Assembly (NCBI GenBank): GCA_913050205.1
Contig: CAJXAU010000157.1
Span: forward strand, 1 to 5,086
DNA from: an uncultured Verrucomicrobiota bacterium
Lineage (GTDB): Bacteria > Verrucomicrobiota > Verrucomicrobiia > Limisphaerales > UBA1096
Length of the DNA: 5,086 bases
Direction: 5' to 3'
The notes under the pieces are model-generated. The model was given only the letters and a program-made list of their open reading frames with translations. It was not told the origin of the DNA and did not search any database. Position 1 is the first letter of the stretch, and each line of letters begins with the position of its first letter. The translations under genes were made by a program, and so were the position numbers. This document shows positions 1 through 5,086 of this stretch, piece after piece.

Positions 1-363
1 CAACCGGTCGACCACGCGGGCGTATGCCTCGCGGCTGGTGTCGGCATCAAACTCGGCGAATTCCGCTGGGGTGGGGGGGAGACCGGTCAGGCTGTAGGTG
101 ACTCGCCGCAGCCAAATGCGCTTGGTTGCCTCCGCTGCCGGGCGCTGTCCGGCCTGCCGGATTTTGCGTAAGATGAACCCATCGATCGGGCTGCGAACCC
201 ACGGGTCGCCCGCGTGTGGGGAGGATGTTTTTTGAAGGGGCTGAAACGACCAAAACTGACGATCCTCATCCGTAACCACAGAACGGTCTTTTCCGGTCAA
301 AACGGTGGTTGAACACAAAAGGGCCGCGAGTAACGGGAACCAACACCTCCAAATCAGTGGCAT
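1..363 (-). CDS. Secreted DUF1549-domain protein (Planctomycete cytochrome-associated type), N-terminal part, truncated by window edge
   Basis: The minus strand reads open from ATG at 363-361 to the window edge (121 codons, no stop). Residues 1-24 form a signal peptide: MPLIWRCW, then the hydrophobic PLLAALLCSTTVL. Residues 38-43 (WSFQPL) and 58-66 (SPIDGFILR) match the usual lead-in of DUF1549 proteins. Residues 84-121 contain the diagnostic block LRRVTYSLTGLPPTPAEF, then EAYARVVDRL, matching the family pattern RRLxxDLTGLPPTPEE...YERLVDRL. In Planctomycetota and Verrucomicrobiota such proteins usually pair DUF1549 with a downstream DUF1553, often after an N-terminal heme domain (PSCyt1). Here no CxxCH heme motif lies between the signal peptide and DUF1549, so this is the heme-less short form. 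The biochemical role of the family is not established; it is exported and often found near sulfatases and other degradation genes. No clear Shine-Dalgarno precedes the ATG; the in-frame TTG at 381-379 is a weaker alternative start. The family call is firm, the function open. Confidence 0.88.
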   Translation of the reverse strand, partial: MPLIWRCWFPLLAALLCSTTVLTGKDRSVVTDEDRQFWSFQPLQKTSSPHAGDPWVRSPIDGFILRKIRQAGQRPAAEATKRIWLRRVTYSLTGLPPTPAEFAEFDADTSREAYARVVDRL

Positions 364-494
364 CTTAAAAAGCGAATTCAACGCCGCGGATGCTCCGGTT
401 TTTCAGCTGTTTTTTCAAGTCGGATCAACAACGCGATGATGCCGAGGGTTCGGGCGGAGATGAATCGGATGGGAAAACCAAGCTGTGTGCCAGT

Positions 495-537
495 CCCCGG
501 TCAAGCCCAAGCCCGAATGACGCTTGGCCAAGCGGGG
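495..537 (-). terminator. Possible imperfect hairpin just after the lipoprotein gene stop
   Basis: CCCCG (495-499) can pair with CGGGG (533-537), and inside it CCAAGC (507-512) can pair with GCTTGG (522-527), with internal-loop mismatches. The hairpin begins immediately 3' of the minus-strand stop codon (540-538) and incorporates one arm of the iterated palindrome. No T-tract follows on the minus strand, so it is not a classical intrinsic terminator. It could protect the mRNA end or do nothing. Confidence 0.22.
521..534. repeat. Iterated palindrome CGCTTGGCCAAGCG, copy 1 (intergenic)
   Basis: This is a perfect 14-bp self-complementary sequence with no loop. It is the only perfect copy outside coding sequence, placed 3 bp beyond the stop codon of the minus-strand lipoprotein gene. 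Confidence 0.9.
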
Positions 538-1182
538 TTATTTTTTGGGAACTGTTGGCGGTTGTGTTTCATCTAACTTGGTTTCCTTGACCAGACGGCC
601 ATTCTCGAACTGGGCGGTCTTGGTTTTGTTTCCATTCTCATCCCATTCAACCCACTCGCCGATTTGGCGGCCCATGTCGTACGAGCCTTCCTGATGCAGT
701 TGCCCGTTCATGTAGTAGGATTTGCTGTTGCCGTGAGGAATGCCCTCCTTGTGGTACCACTCGACCGACTTGACCCCGTTCGTGTGCCAAAAGATCTGCA
801 ACCCGTCCGGCTTTCCGTTGACGAATGTGCCCTGTTTATCCGGCTTGCCGTCGTCGAACCACATTGTCCAAAGACCACTTCGCTTGCCTTCGACAAATTC
901 TCCTTCGGTCTGTTTTGCCCCGTTGGGGTGCCAGGCCGTATTGGTTCCATACGGGAGTCCGTTGGTAAACGTCATCCGGAACTTGAGCACACCGTTCGTG
1001 TGGTAATCCAGTTCCGTGCCGGAGAACAGGTTGGTCGTCCCTCGCAGATACCAGAGCCCGTTCGTCTTGAAGAGTTGTTCCTCTGTGACAACTGTGACGG
1101 CCATCGGCTTGGAGCAGCCGGTGGCGACAAGCAGGGCGATGACTATTGTGGCGATTAGGAGATTTTGGCGTGGGTGGGCCAT
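538..1182 (-). CDS. YwqK/MORN-like repeat lipoprotein (214 aa)
   Basis: The protein starts MAHPRQNLLIATIVIALLVATGC: a short basic n-region, a hydrophobic core and a lipobox (VATG followed by C23), so it should be lipid-anchored after signal peptidase II cleavage. From residue 55 to 198 it consists of six tandem units of exactly 24 residues, starting at 55, 79, 103, 127, 151 and 175. The unit pattern is G-x(3)-x-W/Y-x(2)-NG-x-K-x(3)-x-F/Y-x(2)-G-x(2)-x, with recurrent NG turns (HTNG, HPNG, MNG, ENG). This is the YwqK (COG2849) / MORN-variant fold, which forms extended beta-hairpin arrays. A half-unit (GLWYLRGTTNLFSG) precedes it at 42-55, and the tail (199-214) is polar. I chose the ATG at 1182-1180 over the upstream TTG at 1191-1189; both give the same signal peptide. 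Some databases label YwqK as an antitoxin, but nothing here supports a toxin-antitoxin role; scaffold or surface binding is more plausible. It lies divergent to the FG-GAP gene and upstream of the DUF1549 gene. Confidence 0.9.
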   Translation of the reverse strand: MAHPRQNLLIATIVIALLVATGCSKPMAVTVVTEEQLFKTNGLWYLRGTTNLFSGTELDYHTNGVLKFRMTFTNGLPYGTNTAWHPNGAKQTEGEFVEGKRSGLWTMWFDDGKPDKQGTFVNGKPDGLQIFWHTNGVKSVEWYHKEGIPHGNSKSYYMNGQLHQEGSYDMGRQIGEWVEWDENGNKTKTAQFENGRLVKETKLDETQPPTVPKK

Positions 1183-1300
1183 GACTTTCAACGCGGGGCA
1201 AGGTTGCAGAGATTGCGGTTTTGGAGAATCAAATTCTCCCTATAACCGGCATGTTTTGAATGGAGTTTTTGCGACAAGTCGGGCAAGGGTAACCGCACCG
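1183..1300. promoter_or_regulatory. Divergent intergenic region between lipoprotein and FG-GAP genes
   Basis: This 118-bp space must carry the promoters of both divergent genes if the GTG start at 1301 is right. It is clearly more AT-rich than the flanking genes and holds a perfect inverted repeat (1223-1239), followed directly by TATAAC (1241-1246), which resembles a -10 element on the plus strand. No well-spaced -35 is visible (the nearest, TTGCGG at 1213-1218, is 22 bp away), so the promoter call is tentative. Confidence 0.4.
1223..1239. promoter_or_regulatory. Perfect 7-bp inverted repeat, possible operator
   Basis: GGAGAAT (1223-1229) and ATTCTCC (1233-1239) are exact reverse complements around the 3-nt centre CAA. 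It sits in the divergent intergenic region, just upstream of a -10-like TATAAC. The compact 17-bp dyad is the size expected for a dimeric repressor or activator site and is unrelated in sequence to the iterated palindrome. A chance occurrence cannot be excluded. Confidence 0.4.
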
Positions 1301-4300
1301 GTGCCAAAACTTTTCCGATGCATACGAGACCACCGACGCGCTTGGCCAAGCGCCGTCGCGGTGTTGCTTTGGATGATCAGTGTGGATGCCCTTGGTCAGG
1401 CGGGGGGAAGTGCATTGGCCAAGCGGGAAGCGGTGACGCCGTCGGCGAAAAGTGGCAAACGGTTCACGGTAATCCCCCCCCGCGATAGCGGCATCACGTT
1501 CACGAACCGCCTTGCCGGGCTTGAGTATTACAAAAACATGGTGGCTCACAACGGGGCCGGTGTGGCGGCGGGCGACGTGAACGGGGACGATTTGGCGGAT
1601 GTTTTCCTCTGCAATATTCAGGGCGAGAATGTCCTGTACCTGAATGAGGGTGGATTTCGTTTCAAGTCAATTGCCGGTGCGCATGCGATGCCGGGTGTCA
1701 TTTGCACCGGAGCAACATTGGTTGACGTGGACGGTGACGGTGACAACGACCTGCTGGTCAACGGTGTTCAAACCGGCACACGGCTGTTTGTCAATGATGG
1801 CAGCGGGAATTATGTCTTCGTCCCAAAGTCCGGTCTGGATGGACAGGGCACCACGACCTCGATGGCTCTTGCTGATGTGGATGCCGACGGTGACCTCGAC
1901 CTTTATGTGGCGCATTATATCGACTGGATGCACCTTGCGGATCCGACCACGCGATTTGAATATGCGAGACGCGGCGATGAGTGGAAGGTAACCCGGATCA
2001 ACGGCGAATCCACCCTGAAGCCGAGATGGAAGGGGCGCTTCACGGTGTCGAGCACCGGGCGCCTGCGTGAACTGCCGGAAGCGGATCGGCTTTATCTCAA
2101 TAACGGCAACGGATCGTTCAAGGACGTGTCCGATGAGCCTCGATTCCTCATCGGTGGCAAGGCGCAGTCGCTGTCTTCTCTGCGCGAATGGGGGCTCGCG
2201 GTCACGTTTCGCGACGTGAACAACGATCACCTGCCCGACTTGTACGTGTGCAACGACTTTGCCAGCCCGGACCGGTTTTGGCTGAACCGGGGCGAGGGGC
2301 AATTCGAGTTGCTCGATCATCAAAATATTCGACACACGAGTCGCTCCTCAATGGGGGTCGACTTCACCGATCTCAACGGTGACGGCGTGCCGGACTTCAT
2401 GCTGTTGGACATGCTCGACCCCAATCGGGCCAAGCGACTGGTGCACCTTGAAAAAGAGGTGGAGCGTTCGAGTCGCCTGCTCGACTGGACGTACGTTCCC
2501 CGGTTCAATCGCAATGTGCTGATGATTTCGCAGGGCGGGTCGTTGTGGTTTGACACGGCGTACTACTCGGGCGTCGAGGCCAGCGCTTGGTCGTGGAACG
2601 TACGATTCATGGACGCGGATCTCGACGGCGATGATGACATGCTGGTGACCAATGGGTTCGGTTTCGATACGATGGACATGGATGCGAGCCTAAAACTAAA
2701 GGCGGAGCAAAAGGCCGGCCGGCGGGATGCGAAGTCGCTTTACGAGACAAAAAAAATTCAACCGCGATACGACTCGCCCAACCAGTTGTTCCGCAACGAT
2801 GGGGAGTTGAGATTTGCCGATGCGGGTGTCGAGTTTGGGTTTGCTCACCATGGCATCACCTACGGGTTGGCGATGGCGGACTTTGACAACGACGGCGACC
2901 TTGACCTGATCACAAACAACCTGAACGAAGCCCCGTCGCTCTACAAAAACACCTCTCAAGAGCCGCGGATTCAGGTGAGACTGGATGGAGGCATAGGAAG
3001 CCGGGTGCGACTGCGCCACGCCTCCGGCGAAACCGTGCGCGAAAAGTTTTCGGGTGGCGGCTATCTCAGTGGGGACAACGGCGAATTGGTTTTCGCAGCC
3101 GGGGCGCTTGGCCAAGCGCCGGCGATCGAGGTGGAGTGGGCGGACGGTTCCGCCCCGACACGGATTGTGGCGCCAGAGGCAAATTCAATTTATCGCGTCA
3201 AGAGAACGATCGGGGCCAAGCGCTTGGCCAAGCGCGATATCACTCGGCCCAAGCCGATGTTTCGCGAAATACCGGGGGCAGTTGATTTTCGACATTTTCC
3301 AGCCTTGGCCAAGGACTACGATGAAAACCCGTTTTTGCTCAAGCGCCTCAGCGCGACACCCGCCCCGGTGTTGATGCAGGACTTTGATGGGGACGGGCAA
3401 CTGGACGTCGGTTTTCAACTGCCAAGGAGCCAAGCGGTTCAGGTTTTTCTCAATCAGGACGGGCAGCGGTTCGCATCTGTGGCCTCCAAGTACAATGATC
3501 CGAACGGTCTCAGGCACAATGCCGGGTGGCTGGACGGGTTCACGGTTCGGGAGGGGGTGCCAAGTTTCGCTGGGTCGCTGAACGGTAGGCTGCCCGGGGT
3601 GGTTTCCCTTCAGGCGGTGCGTTTGGTATTGAGGGCGGACATTGATGGCAACGGGTTTGCTGATGCGATTTTTATCTCACAGGACTCGATGCAGAATCAT
3701 CCCTCCCCAAGTCAGGCGTTTGTTTTTTTGAAAAACAAGGACGGCTTCCGGCGAGCGGCAGATTGGGAAACGTCACTTGGGCAACTTGGCCGTGTGATCA
3801 GCGCGATTTGTGTGGACGTGGACGGGGATCGCGATGCGGATCTGCTGGTTTCTCGTGAGGCCGGGAGCATCGGTCTTTACGAAAATCGCGAAGACCGTTT
3901 TGTTGATGTCAGTGAAGCGGTGGGGCTGTCGGGCCACGTTGGTTTGTGGCAGGGGTTGGCGGTTGGCGATTTCGATAATGACGGCCGGGTGGATATTGCG
4001 GCTGGAAACCTTGGCCGGAACAGCCCGATGGAGCCGTACCGGGAAAACCTCGTCTATTTGAGTCGGGGCGAGAAGCCTCGGTTGTCACTGTTTGCGCTTC
4101 AGGCGGGGGATAAACTTTTGCCCATCGACGACATGAATCTGTTTTCACTCGCGGTCAACCGTGAGGTTTTGCCGGAGTCTTATGCCGAGTTTTCAAACGT
4201 CGATCTTACGAGCGTGTTGAAGACGTTCGGGCCATTGAAGCGGACGAGGATAAATTGTCTCGAGGCTTCCGTTTTTTATAATCGCGGGGGCAGGTTCGAG

Positions 4301-4891
4301 CGAGTGCCGCTGCCGCCATCTGCGCAGCTGAGCCCCACATCGGCAATCAACGTTTCGGATTTTGACAACGACGGGCGGGACGATTTGTTTCTCAGTCAAA
4401 ACTGGTACTCCATTCGGCCGGACCTCGGGCGGCTGGATTCCAGCGCAGGGCTGATCCTGCTTGGCCAAGGGGAGGGTGGTTTTCAGCCGGTGGACTCTGG
4501 GCAGAGTGGGTTGAGGGTTCTTGGGGAGAACCTAAATGCGGCAGTGGCGGACTTTAACCGCGATGGTCGAGCTGACATCGTCGCGCCTCAGACGCTTGGC
4601 CAAGCGCTCTACTACCTTGGCCAGTCAGAGAAGCGTGGCATCCGTGTTTCGTTCGTCGCCGGTAACCGCTTGGCCAAGCGCTACGGTGCCACAGTTCGCC
4701 TGGTTTACACCGATGGGAGCGGGTCGCCTCGCCGTTGGCTTTGCTCCGGGGATGGCGTCCTGTCCGTGGGCGTTGGCGAGTTGGTACTTGGTTTCGCAGA
4801 GTGGCCTGCGTCGATTGAAATTGTGTGGGCGAACGGAGAGAAACAAACTATCCCTGTCCAGCCGGATACGTATGAATATGTTGTCCCTTAA
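1301..4891 (+). CDS. Large exported FG-GAP/VCBS repeat protein with two ASPIC/UnbV domains (~1196 aa, CRTAC1-like)
   Basis: Residues 1-34 form a signal peptide: basic PKLFRCIRDHRR, core AVAVLLWMISV, possible cleavage after VDA or LGQA. Thirteen calcium-loop FG-GAP/VCBS motifs of the DxDxDGxxD type begin at residues 92, 142, 192, 305, 357, 438 and 527, then 694, 780, 839, 890, 1020 and 1084. These loops bind calcium in beta-propeller blades. An ASPIC/UnbV domain lies at ~556-633 (GSRVRLRHASGE, then IEVEWADG) and a second at ~1112-1192 (YGATVRLVYTDG, then IEIVWANGE). The order propeller, ASPIC, propeller, ASPIC matches large VCBS proteins of Bacteroidota and Verrucomicrobiota, including YAEFSNVDLTSVLKTFG at 961-977. 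The protein is secreted or surface-exposed and probably binds protein or glycan; no catalytic site is visible. The frame stays open upstream to 1016, but ATG 1181 would put ~40 extra residues before the signal peptide. GTG 1301, with AAGGG at 1285-1289, gives a normal one. The gene carries five perfect iterated palindromes and a C8 tract at 1474-1481. The stop is TAA at 4889-4891. Confidence 0.92.
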   Translation: MPKLFRCIRDHRRAWPSAVAVLLWMISVDALGQAGGSALAKREAVTPSAKSGKRFTVIPPRDSGITFTNRLAGLEYYKNMVAHNGAGVAAGDVNGDDLADVFLCNIQGENVLYLNEGGFRFKSIAGAHAMPGVICTGATLVDVDGDGDNDLLVNGVQTGTRLFVNDGSGNYVFVPKSGLDGQGTTTSMALADVDADGDLDLYVAHYIDWMHLADPTTRFEYARRGDEWKVTRINGESTLKPRWKGRFTVSSTGRLRELPEADRLYLNNGNGSFKDVSDEPRFLIGGKAQSLSSLREWGLAVTFRDVNNDHLPDLYVCNDFASPDRFWLNRGEGQFELLDHQNIRHTSRSSMGVDFTDLNGDGVPDFMLLDMLDPNRAKRLVHLEKEVERSSRLLDWTYVPRFNRNVLMISQGGSLWFDTAYYSGVEASAWSWNVRFMDADLDGDDDMLVTNGFGFDTMDMDASLKLKAEQKAGRRDAKSLYETKKIQPRYDSPNQLFRNDGELRFADAGVEFGFAHHGITYGLAMADFDNDGDLDLITNNLNEAPSLYKNTSQEPRIQVRLDGGIGSRVRLRHASGETVREKFSGGGYLSGDNGELVFAAGALGQAPAIEVEWADGSAPTRIVAPEANSIYRVKRTIGAKRLAKRDITRPKPMFREIPGAVDFRHFPALAKDYDENPFLLKRLSATPAPVLMQDFDGDGQLDVGFQLPRSQAVQVFLNQDGQRFASVASKYNDPNGLRHNAGWLDGFTVREGVPSFAGSLNGRLPGVVSLQAVRLVLRADIDGNGFADAIFISQDSMQNHPSPSQAFVFLKNKDGFRRAADWETSLGQLGRVISAICVDVDGDRDADLLVSREAGSIGLYENREDRFVDVSEAVGLSGHVGLWQGLAVGDFDNDGRVDIAAGNLGRNSPMEPYRENLVYLSRGEKPRLSLFALQAGDKLLPIDDMNLFSLAVNREVLPESYAEFSNVDLTSVLKTFGPLKRTRINCLEASVFYNRGGRFERVPLPPSAQLSPTSAINVSDFDNDGRDDLFLSQNWYSIRPDLGRLDSSAGLILLGQGEGGFQPVDSGQSGLRVLGENLNAAVADFNRDGRADIVAPQTLGQALYYLGQSEKRGIRVSFVAGNRLAKRYGATVRLVYTDGSGSPRRWLCSGDGVLSVGVGELVLGFAEWPASIEIVWANGEKQTIPVQPDTYEYVVP
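1339..1352. repeat. Iterated palindrome, copy 2 (in signal peptide)
   Basis: This is a perfect CGCTTGGCCAAGCG, extending to a 16-bp palindrome at 1338-1353. It is read in the host gene as R-AWPS-A (residues 13-18), the junction between the basic and hydrophobic parts of the signal peptide. Confidence 0.9.
1391..1402. repeat. Decayed iterated palindrome (LGQA reading)
   Basis: CTTGGTCAGGCG differs from the last 12 bases of the palindrome at two positions. Both differences are synonymous in the host frame (GGC to GGT, CAA to CAG), so the encoded LGQA is preserved. This suggests an ancient copy that drifted under protein-level constraint, although convergence on a short peptide is possible. Confidence 0.55.
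1415..1425. repeat. Decayed iterated palindrome (LAKR reading)
   Basis: TTGGCCAAGCG matches the last 11 of 14 bases of the palindrome; the left end is changed (GCA in place of CGC). It is read as A-LAKR in the host protein, a different frame from the neighbouring copies at 1339 and 1391. Confidence 0.65.
2428..2436. repeat. Half-site of iterated palindrome
   Basis: GGCCAAGCG is an exact 9-base match to the right part of the palindrome, read as AKR in the FG-GAP protein (PNRAKRLV). It is short, so chance is a serious alternative. Confidence 0.3.
3103..3120. repeat. Iterated palindrome, copy 3, extended to 18 bp
   Basis: The perfect 14-bp core at 3105-3118 is flanked by matching bases, giving an 18-bp perfect palindrome. 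It is read as ALGQA (residues 602-606) inside the first ASPIC/UnbV domain, just before the IEVEWADG strand. Confidence 0.9.
3214..3235. repeat. Iterated palindrome, copy 4, with overlapping second half-copy
   Basis: The perfect core lies at 3221-3234, within a 16-bp palindrome at 3220-3235. It is preceded by GGCCAAGCGC (3214-3223), which repeats the right half, so the stretch is a partial tandem of the element. It is read as AKRLAKR in the linker after the first ASPIC/UnbV domain (residues ~639-645). Confidence 0.88.
3303..3314. repeat. Variant palindrome CCTTGGCCAAGG
   Basis: This 12-bp perfect palindrome shares the central ten bases CTTGGCCAAG with the iterated element but carries C/G in place of G/C at the ends. 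It remains self-complementary because both ends changed in a matched way. It is read as ALAKD (residues 668-672) in the linker before the second propeller. Confidence 0.6.
4459..4470. repeat. Decayed iterated palindrome (LGQG reading)
   Basis: GCTTGGCCAAGG keeps 11 of the central 12 bases of the element and is read as LLGQG in the host protein. Confidence 0.6.
4593..4606. repeat. Iterated palindrome, copy 5
   Basis: This is a perfect CGCTTGGCCAAGCG, read as TLGQA (residues 1098-1102) between the last FG-GAP loop and the second ASPIC/UnbV domain. A decayed relative, CCTTGGCCAG at 4615-4624 (read as LGQ), lies 9 bp further on. Confidence 0.9.
4667..4680. repeat. Iterated palindrome, copy 6
   Basis: This is a perfect CGCTTGGCCAAGCG, read as RLAKR (residues 1123-1127) within the second ASPIC/UnbV domain, at the position where family members have a short NR-x(4)-GA turn. 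Confidence 0.9.
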
Positions 4892-5086
4892 ACTGCTGGC
4901 GTTGATGTCCAGCATGGTTTTGCTGGCCGGGTGTGACTCCGGTTCAACGCCAGAAATTCCCGCCCCAGTTGAACCCAAACCGTTTGTGTTCAACCCATCG
5001 ATCCGTTTGGCGGCGGTGGATCCCGGTCGGTATGTACGAAAGACTGATGTGCAGCAGGTGATCACCCTCACGAAACGATTTTGGAT
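4872..5086 (+). CDS. Lipoprotein of unknown function, N-terminal part, truncated by window edge
   Basis: An open frame from ATG 4872 runs to the window edge (71 full codons). Residues 1-21 (MNMLSLKLLALMSSMVLLAGC) form a textbook lipoprotein signal, with lipobox LAGC and acylated Cys21. A proline-rich, low-complexity linker follows (TPEIPAPVEPKP, 25-36), then the start of a folded region (FNPSIRLAAVDPGRYVRKTDVQQV...). I recognise no domain in the visible part. The start overlaps the 3' end of the FG-GAP gene by 20 nt in another frame, which points to one transcript and translational coupling. A second ATG at 4878 (Met3) would work equally well. No Shine-Dalgarno is obvious upstream, consistent with coupling. 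A partner role with the exported FG-GAP protein is inferred from position only. Confidence 0.8.
   Translation, partial: MNMLSLKLLALMSSMVLLAGCDSGSTPEIPAPVEPKPFVFNPSIRLAAVDPGRYVRKTDVQQVITLTKRFW

Larger units (their letters stand above)
364..537. other. Intergenic region between two minus-strand genes
   Basis: This 174-bp gap separates the repeat lipoprotein gene from the DUF1549 gene, both on the minus strand. It holds one perfect copy of the iterated palindrome (521-534) and an imperfect GC-rich hairpin (495-537). I see no convincing sigma-70-type promoter for the DUF1549 gene. A 66-codon plus-strand ORF starting at 390 has no homology I recognise and runs into the antisense of the lipoprotein gene, so I do not call it. 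Confidence 0.6.

Noticed and set aside
521..534. Classical Rho-independent terminator at the intergenic palindrome
   Set aside because: The palindrome has no loop of its own and no T-tract follows on the relevant strand.
390..590. 66-codon plus-strand ORF in the intergenic region
   Set aside because: It has no recognisable domain, its composition looks random, it overlaps the antisense of the lipoprotein gene, and its WPS residues come from the palindrome.
664..1158. 164-codon plus-strand ORF
   Set aside because: It is antisense to the well-supported YwqK-like lipoprotein gene and has no family resemblance of its own.
538..1182. Toxin-antitoxin antitoxin (YwqK annotation)
   Set aside because: The product is a lipoprotein with a structural repeat array, and no toxin partner is present; the antitoxin label of the family does not transfer.
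1667..2335. 222-codon minus-strand ORF
   Set aside because: It is the antisense shadow of the FG-GAP region: runs such as VVVTVTVHVN are simply the reverse complement of repeated Asp/Gly codons.
1338..4680. CRISPR array or transposon inverted repeats built from the palindrome
   Set aside because: Spacing is irregular (tens to ~1750 bp), most copies are inside an intact gene, and there is no transposase, target duplication or spacer structure.
4625..5071. 148-codon minus-strand ORF
   Set aside because: It is antisense to the ASPIC/UnbV C-terminus and the lipoprotein signal, both of which have clear coding features.

Overview
This is a bacterial, coding-dense, moderately GC-rich window. It most likely comes from a member of the Planctomycetota-Verrucomicrobiota-Chlamydiota group, and Verrucomicrobiota is my best guess. 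The guess rests on protein families and not on a marker gene: a DUF1549-type (Planctomycete cytochrome-associated) protein, a large FG-GAP/VCBS plus ASPIC/UnbV secreted protein, and a lipoprotein made of YwqK/MORN-like repeats rich in TNG and NG turns. No rRNA, tRNA, CRISPR array, transposase or phage gene is visible.

Layout. Positions 1-363 (minus) hold the N-terminal 121 codons of a secreted DUF1549 protein that runs off the left edge. Positions 364-537 are intergenic. Positions 538-1182 (minus) encode a 214-residue lipoprotein with six exact-length 24-residue repeats. Positions 1183-1300 are a short divergent intergenic region with a perfect 7-bp inverted repeat. Positions 1301-4891 (plus) encode a ~1196-residue exported protein with 13 calcium-binding-loop FG-GAP repeats and two ASPIC/UnbV domains. 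Positions 4872-5086 (plus) begin a second lipoprotein, overlapping the previous gene by 20 nt and cut by the right edge.

All four predicted products carry an export signal: two are lipoproteins, and the other two have ordinary signal peptides. The window therefore describes cell-envelope or extracellular functions. The big FG-GAP protein and the downstream lipoprotein look translationally coupled and may work together. The sequence gives no substrate.

The most unusual signal is a highly iterated 14-bp perfect palindrome, CGCTTGGCCAAGCG. There are six perfect copies and at least six decayed ones. One copy lies 3 bp past a stop codon. The rest lie inside the large gene, where they are read in all three frames as AWPS, (A/T)LGQA or RLAKR without breaking the reading frame. 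This resembles cyanobacterial HIP1 in kind but not in sequence, and it is the best candidate for something previously undescribed here.
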